Source of the DNA: Paracoccaceae bacterium
GTDB lineage: Bacteria; Pseudomonadota; Alphaproteobacteria; Rhodobacterales; Rhodobacteraceae
Assembly (NCBI GenBank): GCA_003564655.1
Contig: PXES01000052.1
Coordinates: forward strand, 1-9,377
Reading direction: 5' to 3'
Length of the DNA: 9,377 nucleotides
Position numbers and translations under genes: made by a program. The notes under the pieces were generated by a model that did not search any database, was not told the DNA's origin, and saw nothing but the letters and a program-made list of their open reading frames with translations. Numbering within the stretch: position 1 is the first letter of the stretch; every line of letters starts with the position of its first letter. This document shows, piece by piece, positions 1-6,578 of this stretch.

Positions 1-437
1 TTCCAGAAATAGCGCAGGAAGCTGAAACGCGTGAACAGGCCCGTGTAGTTCTCGGTCGCAACGGCAACCGAGCGCACGGCCTCGCGGTCGCCGATGTTGA
101 CGTTGAGCACCTCTTCGGGGTTCTCGGGGTCGACCATCTGCGCGTTCAGCCCGATCCGACGCACCTGTGCGAGTTCGCGCCCCACATGCTCGCCCGAGAC
201 GATCTGAAAACGTTGCAGCGCATCCTCGAACCCCTCGACCTCGACGAATTGGGGCGCGAGGGGCAGCAAGCGCGGAGGGTATTCCTGCAGCGCCGCCTCG
301 GTCTTGAAGCTTGACAGCAGAAGCCACAGCACCGGCCCCAGCATCAGCAACACGCCCAGGCCCAGAAAGCTGAAGGCCAGCCAGTCCGTCATGTCCAGCC
401 GGTCGCGGCCCCGGCGCAGGGTCAGAAGGCGCAGCAT
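1..437 (-). CDS. Carbohydrate ABC transporter permease, MalG type (partial)
   Basis: This is the N-terminal 145 codons of a second inner-membrane permease; the rest lies beyond the left edge. The frame is open throughout. The start ATG shares one base with the stop of the upstream permease (TGATG), so the two are probably translationally coupled. Residues about 16-43 form one hydrophobic segment ending SSFKT, the usual end of MalG-family TM1. ENYTGLF at 129-135 and FLRYFW at 140-145 match the family's ENY..LF...F.....F.N region. Between FKT (44-46) and ENY lie about 82 residues, many acidic, much longer than the few tens of residues usual in CUT1 permeases, so the first periplasmic loop is enlarged. 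The EAA loop is not in the window. It would form the membrane channel with the neighbouring MalF-type subunit and take substrate from the binding protein encoded upstream. In the pathway proposed here it would correspond to smoG or smoH. I am confident of the family and unsure of the substrate. Confidence 0.88.
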   Translation of the reverse strand, partial: MLRLLTLRRGRDRLDMTDWLAFSFLGLGVLLMLGPVLWLLLSSFKTEAALQEYPPRLLPLAPQFVEVEGFEDALQRFQIVSGEHVGRELAQVRRIGLNAQMVDPENPEEVLNVNIGDREAVRSVAVATENYTGLFTRFSFLRYFW

Positions 438-1420
438 CACCCGTCCTCCGCGCGTTTGCGGGTGGCGGCAAGCTGCATCAGCGTCAGCACCATCAGCACC
501 ACCGCCATGACCAGCGACGCCGCCGCCGCCAGCCCGAATTGCCGGGGCCGGGTGGCAAAGCCCACATCGTAGATATACTGGATCAGCAGTGTCGTGGCCG
601 AGCCCGGCCCGCCCCCGGTCAGCACGTAGATCTCGTCGAAAGCCTGCACGGCGCGGATGAGGCTGAGGACCATCACCACCAGAAGTGTCGGCGTCAGCAG
701 CGGCAGGGTGATGCGGAACAGCTGCCGCCAGGCGGGGGTGCCGTCCATCTCGGCGGCCTCGTACACATCGCCGGGGATGGCCTGTAGCCCGGCCAGCAGG
801 ATCAGCACGTAAAATCCCATGTTGGCCCAGATCGAGACGAACACGATCCAGAAAAAGGCCCAGCTGGGATCCAGCAGCCAATTGGTCGTTCCCATGCCCG
901 CCCAGTCTAGCCCCGCATTCAGGACACCATTCCGTTGCAGGATCCATTTCCAGATCAGCGCCACGACGACCGGGGACAGCAGCACCGGGTAGAAGAACAC
1001 GGCACGGAAGAAGCCCTTGAGCGGGATGTTGCGATTGAGGATCAGCGCCGCGATCAGCGAGAACAGGATCATGAAGCCGACCTGCAGCACAACGAACCAG
1101 CCGGTATTGTGAACCGCGCGCCAGAACAGGTCGCGGCGGCAGGAATTGGGCTGGAGATAGGATTCGCAATCCATCAGCGAGGCGAAATTGGCCGTGCCGA
1201 CCCAGTCGCGCTCGCCCAGCAGGATGCGGTCGCCGCTGCTGCCGGCGTACCAGACGTTCAGCAGGATCGGCAGATAGGTGAACAACCCGAAGATCAGCAG
1301 GTTGGGCAACAGAAAGACCCAGGCCATGCGATGCGCGCCAAGGCTGTATTGCAGCCAGCGCATCGGGGTCTCGAAGATGTTGAACGCCCCTTCATACAGG
1401 GCACGAAGCAGCGCGGCCAT
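437..1420 (-). CDS. Carbohydrate ABC transporter permease, MalF/UgpA type
   Basis: This is a 327-aa inner-membrane subunit of a CUT1-type importer. Hydrophobic segments are visible at about 33-56, 107-129, 138-161, 187-213, 240-260 and 296-318. The cytoplasmic EAA loop that docks on the ATPase is clear at 220-240 (YEAAEMDGTPAWRQLFRITL), followed by the conserved LPLLTPTL and, further on, LTGGGPGSAT (267-276). The periplasmic loop between the first two segments carries a cysteine pair, C85 and C94. The start ATG at 1420 has GAGG about 9 bases upstream. It follows the binding-protein gene after 59 bases that contain a strong hairpin, and its stop overlaps the start of the next permease by one base. 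With both neighbours it makes a standard binding protein-MalF-MalG set; the ATPase gene is not in the window. The substrate cannot be read from this gene. The upstream monooxygenase and AKR suggest a sulfosugar such as sulfoquinovose or its glyceryl glycoside. Confidence 0.93.
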   Translation of the reverse strand: MAALLRALYEGAFNIFETPMRWLQYSLGAHRMAWVFLLPNLLIFGLFTYLPILLNVWYAGSSGDRILLGERDWVGTANFASLMDCESYLQPNSCRRDLFWRAVHNTGWFVVLQVGFMILFSLIAALILNRNIPLKGFFRAVFFYPVLLSPVVVALIWKWILQRNGVLNAGLDWAGMGTTNWLLDPSWAFFWIVFVSIWANMGFYVLILLAGLQAIPGDVYEAAEMDGTPAWRQLFRITLPLLTPTLLVVMVLSLIRAVQAFDEIYVLTGGGPGSATTLLIQYIYDVGFATRPRQFGLAAAASLVMAVVLMVLTLMQLAATRKRAEDG

Positions 1421-1445
1421 CTGCCGGATCCTCGGTGATGGGGAA

Positions 1446-1471
1446 GCGCCCGGCCCGTATGGGCCGGGCGC
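1446..1471 (-). promoter_or_regulatory. Intercistronic hairpin after the binding-protein gene
   Basis: A perfect 11-bp GC-only stem (GCGCCCGGCCC pairing with GGGCCGGGCGC, loop GTAT) begins 8 bases past the binding-protein stop. No T-run follows on the transcribed strand (CTTCCCCATC), so it is not a classic terminator. Such a structure between a binding-protein gene and its permease genes commonly protects the upstream message from 3' exonucleases or partly attenuates the downstream genes. That role is inferred from position. Confidence 0.6.
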
Positions 1472-1479
1472 GCGGGGCC

Positions 1480-2748
1480 TTAGCGGGCCTCGGCGATGGC
1501 GTCAGCCACGTCCTGTTCGAGCCGGTCAAGCGCCTCGTCCAGCGTCAGTTCGCCGACGATGGCCTGGGTCAGCCGGGCCGGAATGCTGGTAAAGACCGCG
1601 CGGTTGAACTCGTAGCCCTGCAGCGCATAGGCGGTGCTGGCGAAATTCGGCACGGCAGCGCCAAAGGTCGAAAGGGCCGCGGCGACGTCATCGCTCACAT
1701 CCTGATAGGCGACGCCTTCGGCCTGCAGCATAGCATTGGCGGGCAGGTTGCTGGTCTGCGCCAGCACCTGTGCCTGCACGTCATCGCGCGAGACGAACTC
1801 GATCAGCGCGGCCACGGCCTCGGGGGGGTCGGTGTGGTTGAAGCCCACGATCCCGGCGCCACCGGGCATGCCGGTGCAGGCCTCGGGGCCGCAGATGCCG
1901 CCCGTCGCGACCCAGTCGAACGCGTCACCGATATCGCGCCCGAAGCGGCCGATCTGCCAACTGCCCGAATAGTACATCACCAGATTGGCGTTGGTGAACT
2001 CGGCAGCCGCATCCTGATAGGTGCCGCCCCCCGCCCCGGCCCAGACGTCGCGGGCCATGGTCTCGTCCTCGTGCCAGGCGACGAACTGCTCGGCAAAGGC
2101 GCGGAAGCCGTCATCGATGGCCAGCGCATGTCCTTCCTCGTTGAAGATCGCCGCGCCGAAGGACATGGCCGGTGCCGCAAAGCGGTGCCCGGTGCGGTCC
2201 AGCGCCATGGCGAAATCGACACCCGTGGCATCGCGCACAGCGACAGACGCCTCGGCCCACTCGGCCCAGGTCGCGCCCGGCTCGGGCATATCGACCCCCG
2301 CCTGCTCGAACAGCGTCTTGTTGGCAAAACCGCCTGTCGCGGTCAGCTGGTCGACGATGTTGTAGATACCGTCCGGGGCGTTGTCGCCCACCCGTGCCCA
2401 GGCAAGCGAGGCGCTATAGCGCTCCTCGATCCGGTCGGCATCCTCGGCCGAGAGATGCGGGCGTGCGTCCAGCATGAAGCGCGCCAGCCCGCCATAATCG
2501 GTCACGCGCGCCAGGTCCGGCCCCTCGCCAACCTCAAGCTGCACGGGCAGCGATTCGAGGATGGCCTGATAGGGCACCACATCAACGACGACCGTGACAC
2601 CGTCATGCTCTGCCTCGAAATCGGCGAAGGCCGCGGACCAGGCGTCGCATTCCGTACCGTCCTGATAGCACATGAAGCGCAATTCCTGCGCCTGCGCGGC
2701 GCCCGCCGCCATCAGGGCGATGGCCGATACTGCTAGGGTTTGTCTCAT
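1480..2748 (-). CDS. Extracellular solute-binding protein (CUT1 importer)
   Basis: This is a 422-aa periplasmic receptor that would deliver substrate to the two permeases downstream. I chose the ATG at 2748: it has GGGAGG six bases upstream and begins a clean signal peptide (MRQTLAVSAIALMAAGAAQA, likely cut before QE). The frame extends further upstream to 2835, but that part overlaps the AKR gene and has no signal character. Family features are the start of the mature domain (ELRFMCYQDG), LPVQLEVGEGPDLARV (67-82), the MYYSGSW region (258-264) and the GGAGIVGFN region (296-304), in the layout and length of family 1 solute-binding proteins. Tyr, Trp and Asp residues in these stretches are typical sugar-stacking and hydrogen-bonding residues. 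Four cysteines in two close pairs (C27/C34 and C286/C291) could form disulfides. The gene has its own hairpin on each side. If the operon is for sulfoquinovose this would fill the SmoF role, but I do not recognise the SmoF binding residues and it may be a different receptor type. Confidence 0.92.
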   Translation of the reverse strand: MRQTLAVSAIALMAAGAAQAQELRFMCYQDGTECDAWSAAFADFEAEHDGVTVVVDVVPYQAILESLPVQLEVGEGPDLARVTDYGGLARFMLDARPHLSAEDADRIEERYSASLAWARVGDNAPDGIYNIVDQLTATGGFANKTLFEQAGVDMPEPGATWAEWAEASVAVRDATGVDFAMALDRTGHRFAAPAMSFGAAIFNEEGHALAIDDGFRAFAEQFVAWHEDETMARDVWAGAGGGTYQDAAAEFTNANLVMYYSGSWQIGRFGRDIGDAFDWVATGGICGPEACTGMPGGAGIVGFNHTDPPEAVAALIEFVSRDDVQAQVLAQTSNLPANAMLQAEGVAYQDVSDDVAAALSTFGAAVPNFASTAYALQGYEFNRAVFTSIPARLTQAIVGELTLDEALDRLEQDVADAIAEAR

Positions 2749-2754
2749 GTCTTT

Positions 2755-2760
2755 CCTCCC
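2755..2760 (-). promoter_or_regulatory. Shine-Dalgarno of the binding-protein gene
   Basis: GGGAGG on the minus strand, six bases before the ATG at 2748. It fixes this start over the in-frame upstream codons, which lie inside or before it. Confidence 0.8.
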
Positions 2761-2775
2761 GTTTTTCATGTTTGG

Positions 2776-2795
2776 CCGCCCCTCCTCCGGGGCGG
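2776..2795 (-). promoter_or_regulatory. Intercistronic hairpin before the binding-protein gene
   Basis: A 7-bp perfect GC stem (CCGCCCC / GGGGCGG) with a 6-base loop lies between the AKR stop and the binding-protein start. No T-run follows on the minus strand. It may be a 3' end stabiliser, a processing site, or a weak attenuator separating enzyme and transporter parts of the operon. Confidence 0.5.
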
Positions 2796-2801
2796 GTGGT
2801 G

Positions 2802-3701
2802 TCAAGGGACTTCTTGCCCTGCGGCAGCGGTCCACAACTCGAACCAGTCCTCGCGCGACAGCACTGGTTTCATGGCATCGCCCAGTTTCGCGATTCGGGC
2901 GAGGGAATTGGTGCCCATGACCGGAAAAATTCGCGCCGGATGCGCCAGCAGCCAGGCCACGGCCAGCGCATCCGTCCCGACGCCGACCTCCTCGGCCATG
3001 CGCGCCAGTACCGGGCGCAGGCGGGCGGCCGCCGCGCCGTCACCGAAAAGCGCCCCGCCCGCAAGCGGCGACCACGCCATCGGCGCAACGCCCAGCCTTT
3101 GCAAGTGTGCCAGATCGCCATTGGTGAACGCGTCGCGGTGCAGCAGGCTGATCTCGATCTGATTGGTGACAAGCGGCGTGGACATGGCCGATTGCAGCAG
3201 GTCGAAATCCCATGGCCGGAAATTCGACACGCCCACGGCCCGCGTCTTGCCTTCGGCCACCAGCGCATCGAGGCAGGCGCCCGTGGCCTGCGCGTCCATA
3301 AGCGGATCGGGGCGATGGATCAGCAGCAGGTCGAGATGATCGGTAGCCATGTCGCGCAGGCTCGCCTCGACCGAGACGCGGATATGGTCGGGCGAGGTAT
3401 CGTAATGCTTGACCCGCGCGCCTGAATGGCGGCCCACAGGCGCCACGATGTCGCATTTGCTGACCAGTTCGATCTTGTCGCGCAGCCCGGGGCTGGCCTT
3501 CAGGGCCGCGCCCAGCAGCGCCTCGGCGGTGTAGCCGCCATAGATGTCGGCCTGATCCATCGTCGTGATGCCCTGCGCCAGACAAGCCTCGACCTTGGCC
3601 TGCACATGGGCGGGCGAGGTGTCGCTGTCATCGCCCAGTCGCCACATCCCGTAGACGATGCGGCTGAAACTCACGCCGGGGGCAATCTCGATCCGGTCCA
3701 T
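2802..3701 (-). CDS. Aldo/keto reductase (candidate 6-oxo-glucose reductase, SmoB-like)
   Basis: This is a 299-aa NAD(P)H-dependent oxidoreductase with the (beta/alpha)8 AKR fold. The catalytic tetrad can be placed: Asp49 and Tyr54 (TTMDQADIYGGY), Lys82 (LVSKCDI) and His129 (LLIHRPDP). Other family marks are GVSNFRPWDF (strand beta-6 region), TNQIEISLLHRD, and the C-terminal cofactor motif around VMGTNSLARI. The DQADIYGGY form and LIHRPDP place it near the E. coli YdhF type. I chose ATG 3701 because it overlaps the upstream stop (TGATG) with GGAG eight bases before; an in-frame GTG at 3704 is the alternative. The tight overlap with the SsuD-like monooxygenase implies joint action. In the sulfo-SMO pathway an AKR (SmoB) reduces the 6-aldehyde sugar released by desulfonation to glucose, and this gene is in the right place for that. 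The family assignment is firm; the specific reaction rests on context. Confidence 0.9.
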   Translation of the reverse strand: MDRIEIAPGVSFSRIVYGMWRLGDDSDTSPAHVQAKVEACLAQGITTMDQADIYGGYTAEALLGAALKASPGLRDKIELVSKCDIVAPVGRHSGARVKHYDTSPDHIRVSVEASLRDMATDHLDLLLIHRPDPLMDAQATGACLDALVAEGKTRAVGVSNFRPWDFDLLQSAMSTPLVTNQIEISLLHRDAFTNGDLAHLQRLGVAPMAWSPLAGGALFGDGAAAARLRPVLARMAEEVGVGTDALAVAWLLAHPARIFPVMGTNSLARIAKLGDAMKPVLSREDWFELWTAAAGQEVP

Positions 3702-4858
3702 CACACACGCTCTCCAACACCAAGGGGGGTGGCCGGGGTTGTGCTGGGCACCCGGCCATATTCATGCGGCAGCGAACAGGTCGCCAGATGCGGCATCACC
3801 AGCCGCCCGAAATGGGCGCATTCGTCCAGATGCGGATAGCCCGAGAAGATGAAGGCACGAATGCCCATTTTCCGGTATTCCTCGATCTCGGAGAGCACCT
3901 GATCCGCGCTGCCCACGAGTGCCGCGCCGCACCCCGACCGCGCGCGGCCCACGCCGGTCCACAGATGCGGCTCGACATAGCCGAACTTGTCGGCCAGCTC
4001 GCGCGTTTTCGTCTGATGCGAGACGCCAAGGCTGGTCGAATCATGTGCCCGATCGCGGATCAGGCGGCCATATTCATCATCAAGTTTGCTCACGATATGG
4101 TCGGCATATTCGCGCGCCTCGGCCTCGGTGTCGCGGACGATGACATGCACGCGCAACCCGTAATCCAGCACCCGCCCGTGCGCCTGCGCCAGATCGGCCA
4201 CGGCCTTCATCCGCTCGGCGATGGCCTCCTTGGGTTCGGGCCACATGAGGTAGACATCGCATTGCGCGGCACACAGCTCCAGCGCGTGCGGGCTGTAGCC
4301 GCCGAAATAGAGAAGCGGCCCGCCGTTCTGCTGGTAGGGCTTGGCCGGGGCGGTGGGGATGCCGTGGAACTGGTAGATCTCGCCGTCATGGTTGATCTCG
4401 TCGCGCTCCCACGCCTGGCGGAGGATCTGCACGACCTCGTGGCTGCGGCGGTAACGATAGGCGCTGTCCGCGGCCTCGCCCGGAAAGTCGGACGAGATGA
4501 CATTCAGTGTCAGCCGCCCCTGCAGCATGTGATCCAGCGTGGCCACAGTGCGGGCGAGCATGATCGGCTGCATCTCGCCGCAGCGAATGGCGGCGAGCAG
4601 GTTGATGCGGTCGGTGACCTGACTGCCAGCCGCGACGAAAGAGAGCGTATCCTGCCCCACCTGATAAGAGGACGGGCAAAGGATGTTGCGAAACCCGTTC
4701 GCCTCGGCCGATTGCAGGATAGCCGAGCAGTGCGCCCAGCTGGAGCGCAAATCGCCCTCGGGCACGCCGAGAAAGCGATAATCATCCGAGCAGAGCGCCG
4801 CGAACCACGAAACCTCTGCCGCCTCCAGATCCGCCGAGCGGACTGGTACCACACTCAT
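3701..4858 (-). CDS. LLM-class flavin-dependent monooxygenase, SsuD-like (candidate sulfoquinovose monooxygenase)
   Basis: This is a 385-aa cytoplasmic enzyme that would use FMNH2 and O2 to cleave a C-S bond, giving an aldehyde and sulfite. It aligns along its length with alkanesulfonate monooxygenase SsuD as I remember it: RLTLNVISSDFPGE, PLLYFGGYSPHALELCAAQ, DVYLMWPEP, LRVHVIVRDTEAEA, LWTGVGRARSGCGAALVG and the near-terminal FSGYPHLDE. Counterparts of SsuD Arg226, His228, Arg297 and Tyr331 are present at about R236, H238, R307 and Y341. The SsuD THG segment near His11 reads LCSDD here (22-26), and Cys54 has no counterpart in PSSYQVGQD (62-70; the nearest Cys is C61), so the substrate pocket differs. 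The ATG at 4858 has AGGGAGGA just upstream. It is the first gene of the operon, coupled to an AKR and followed by sugar-importer genes, which fits sulfoquinovose monooxygenase (SmoC/SqoD type). The needed flavin reductase is not in the window. An alternative is a monooxygenase for another sulfonate. Confidence 0.88.
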   Translation of the reverse strand: MSVVPVRSADLEAAEVSWFAALCSDDYRFLGVPEGDLRSSWAHCSAILQSAEANGFRNILCPSSYQVGQDTLSFVAAGSQVTDRINLLAAIRCGEMQPIMLARTVATLDHMLQGRLTLNVISSDFPGEAADSAYRYRRSHEVVQILRQAWERDEINHDGEIYQFHGIPTAPAKPYQQNGGPLLYFGGYSPHALELCAAQCDVYLMWPEPKEAIAERMKAVADLAQAHGRVLDYGLRVHVIVRDTEAEAREYADHIVSKLDDEYGRLIRDRAHDSTSLGVSHQTKTRELADKFGYVEPHLWTGVGRARSGCGAALVGSADQVLSEIEEYRKMGIRAFIFSGYPHLDECAHFGRLVMPHLATCSLPHEYGRVPSTTPATPLGVGERV

Positions 4859-4958
4859 CCTGCCATTCCTCCCTGCGCTGCGCTGACCGCAGCCTATGGG
4901 GGAACGCTAGCACCGGGCAAAAGATAAATCAATGGAATATCAATTCGGCAGAGCGCGT

Positions 4959-4986
4959 TTTCTAACGCTTGACGAATTGTTGTCAA
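4959..4986 (-). promoter_or_regulatory. Putative promoter of the monooxygenase operon
   Basis: On the minus strand TTGACA (4986-4981) is followed after 16 bases by TAGAAA (4964-4959, 4 of 6 to TATAAT). Transcription would begin about 100 bases before the ATG at 4858. It is the best sigma-70 pair in this gap, and the stretch from 4921 to 4980 is AT-richer than its surroundings. Confidence 0.5.
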
Positions 4987-4987
4987 G
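4968..4987. promoter_or_regulatory. Putative operator palindrome over the -35 box
   Basis: The half-sites CTTGAC and GTCAAG are separated by 8 bases, giving a 20-bp imperfect palindrome that covers the TTGACA box. This is the size and position expected of a dimeric repressor site that would block the operon until inducer is present. No regulator gene is in the window, so the cognate protein is unknown. Confidence 0.45.
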
Positions 4988-4988
4988 G

Positions 4989-5015
4989 CATTGCTTTGGC
5001 TGGGATAATTTGCGC
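4989..5015 (-). repeat. Intergenic motif, copy 1 (GCGCAAA ... TTATCCCAGCCA)
   Basis: On the minus strand GCGCAAA runs directly into TTATCCCAGCCA, then AAGC and AATG. The same blocks in the same order, with 2-base insertions, occur at 8532-8562 on the plus strand. This copy lies just upstream of the -35 box of the monooxygenase operon and ends next to the DUF2793 stop. Its role is unknown; it could be an activator site or a dispersed repeat. Confidence 0.45.
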
Positions 5016-6398
5016 TCAGATCCAGCGACCCGTCGCGGTCAGCTGTACCGGGATCGCAGTGGCGGCAAGCGCGCTCAGATGCCGCGTGGCCCAGCCGCTT
5101 GCTCCGGCCCAGCCAGTGCCACTGCCCTGTACCCAGGCCTGCAGCGCCACTGAGTCGCTGCCGACGACCGCAACGCTGCCCACGGGAGGCGCGGCAAAGG
5201 CCGCCGGATAGTCCCAGCCCTGCGCGTCGGTGTCTGCCAGATCGTGCATCACCTCGCGGGTGCAGATCTGCGTGCCATCGGCAAAGCGGACATAGCTGCC
5301 CGTCGCCGTGTCACCGCGCTCGATCACCGCACCCGAGGGGACCCCGCCGGTTTGCGCGACTGTCCCGACAAGGTTGTGAGTGTTGTAGAACACTTGCCAG
5401 TCACCATCGGTACCGCCATTGCGAAAGGCGCGCATCGCAAGCCCGGCATCCGATCCGGTGGCCCCGGCGCCCAGCCCGTGCAGCACCTGCACGCCCCTGT
5501 CGCCGGCCGCCGCACGCAGCACCGACAGCGCCGCCGCATCCCCGCCGAAACCTGCAGGGTAGCCCCCGGTCGTGTCGGTGACCATATGCAACCCGACGCT
5601 GGTCGCGCTGCGGAAATCGGCGTCCAGATCGGCGCTCGCGGCAGGCAGGCTTTCGCTGCGGCCCAGCCCGAAATCGCCGACCCGCATCAGCCGCCCCGGA
5701 GTGGCGTCCTCGGGCGATAGCGTCACTGCCGACCCGGAGACAGGGCCGTCAATCTGAGCCCCTTTCGGCAGGCTGACTGTCCCGTCGACCACAGACACGC
5801 GCAGCCCGTCATGCCAAAGCGAGCCGTCCTCCGAGACCTTGATCGAAAAGTCGTCATCGCCCGCAGTGCCCATCTCGGCGCGGCCGGAAAACCCCGTCTG
5901 GAACAGCAGGCTTGCAGTCTCTGCACTGGCGGATTTGTTGATCTTCAACTGGTGCCCGGCGCCGGTATGGGTCAGCAAGCTTGCCTCGGAGGCGACAGCA
6001 AGGCGATTGACCATGTCAAAGCCGGTATTGACGCCCAGACCGTCGAGATTCGCCAGCGCCCCGACAGCGGGCCGCACCCATGCTGCGCCATCCCAGACGC
6101 GCACCTCATCCCCGACTGTCGCGCGCCAGCCTGCGAGCGGGGTCACGAACAGCCAGCCATTCTGCACCCACGCCGCAAGCCGCCCCGGCTGCCCCGCCCA
6201 GGCGCCTGAGGGCGCCAGCCCGGTCGCCCAGATCTGCCCCTCCTGCGGCAAGGGCGGCGGCGTGTTCAGATCGAGCTCCTGAATGACGAGTTGCACCACC
6301 AGGTCGAGCCGCTCAAGCGCCTCGTTATGGGTGACGTGCTTCTGCGCCTGCGCGGGCTGGATGAAAGGCAGCGCAAGGCGTGCGGACTGATCGGGCAT
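5016..6398 (-). CDS. DUF2793 phage/GTA tail-fibre-like protein
   Basis: This 460-aa protein has the typical Rhodobacteraceae DUF2793 N-terminus (about 7-109): LPFIQPAQAQKHVTHNEAL, TPPPLPQEGQIWATG, GAWAGQPGRLAAW, GWLFVTPLAGW and RVWDGAAWV. A Gly/Ser/Thr/Asp-rich beta region follows (130-250, with SLLFQTGFSG and DDDFSIKVSEDGSLWHDGL). Residues about 255-345 look like a knob domain of tail fibres (SVGLHMVTDTTGGYP ... DGDWQVFYNTHNLVGTV). The C-terminus (353-460) has SYVRFADGTQICTRE and ends RWI, as in fibre-tip domains. No signal peptide or membrane segment is seen. Upstream of ATG 6398 there is only a weak AAGG. No other phage structural, lysis or integrase gene is nearby, so it stands alone. I infer a receptor-binding fibre of a gene transfer agent, whose parts are often scattered, or a prophage relic that has stayed intact. 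The DUF2793 call is firm; the role is inferred. Confidence 0.88.
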   Translation of the reverse strand: MPDQSARLALPFIQPAQAQKHVTHNEALERLDLVVQLVIQELDLNTPPPLPQEGQIWATGLAPSGAWAGQPGRLAAWVQNGWLFVTPLAGWRATVGDEVRVWDGAAWVRPAVGALANLDGLGVNTGFDMVNRLAVASEASLLTHTGAGHQLKINKSASAETASLLFQTGFSGRAEMGTAGDDDFSIKVSEDGSLWHDGLRVSVVDGTVSLPKGAQIDGPVSGSAVTLSPEDATPGRLMRVGDFGLGRSESLPAASADLDADFRSATSVGLHMVTDTTGGYPAGFGGDAAALSVLRAAAGDRGVQVLHGLGAGATGSDAGLAMRAFRNGGTDGDWQVFYNTHNLVGTVAQTGGVPSGAVIERGDTATGSYVRFADGTQICTREVMHDLADTDAQGWDYPAAFAAPPVGSVAVVGSDSVALQAWVQGSGTGWAGASGWATRHLSALAATAIPVQLTATGRWI

Positions 6399-6538
6399 TG
6401 GGAAAGACCTTTTCGGTGGGGCGCGTCCCAGGCACCATAGGGTGGTCCGGTGACAGAACTCTTGGCAGACCGAGCGTTGCGTCGTGAGTGCCGTTTTCCG
6501 CAGGTTGCATATCCTGCTTCACGAGATCAAGAATCGCT

Positions 6539-6567
6539 CTGGACGCGGTGGCTTGCACTTGTTAGAT
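6539..6567 (+). promoter_or_regulatory. Putative promoter of tRNA-Asn
   Basis: CTGGAC (6539-6544) and TTAGAT (6562-6567) are separated by 17 bases. The -10 box ends 11 bases before the mature tRNA, giving the very short 5' leader common for single tRNA genes. The matches to consensus are partial. The rest of the gap 6399-6538 shows no gene. Confidence 0.45.
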
Positions 6568-6578
6568 ACGCGTCGTGT

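Noticed and set aside
1446..1471. Strong hairpin as a true intrinsic terminator
   Set aside because: No T-run follows on the transcribed strand, and the permease genes downstream need the same transcript, since no promoter is visible in the 59-base gap.
1435..2736. Long plus-strand open frame (433 codons)
   Set aside because: It lies antisense to the binding-protein gene, which has a signal peptide, family motifs and a ribosome site. The frame is open only because of GC-rich codon use on the other strand.
2749..2835. N-terminal extension of the binding protein to an upstream ATG
   Set aside because: It would overlap the AKR gene, bury the signal peptide and skip the strong GGGAGG six bases before ATG 2748.
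3764..4927. Long plus-strand open frame (387 codons)
   Set aside because: It is antisense to the monooxygenase over nearly its whole length, and its translation has no recognisable domain.
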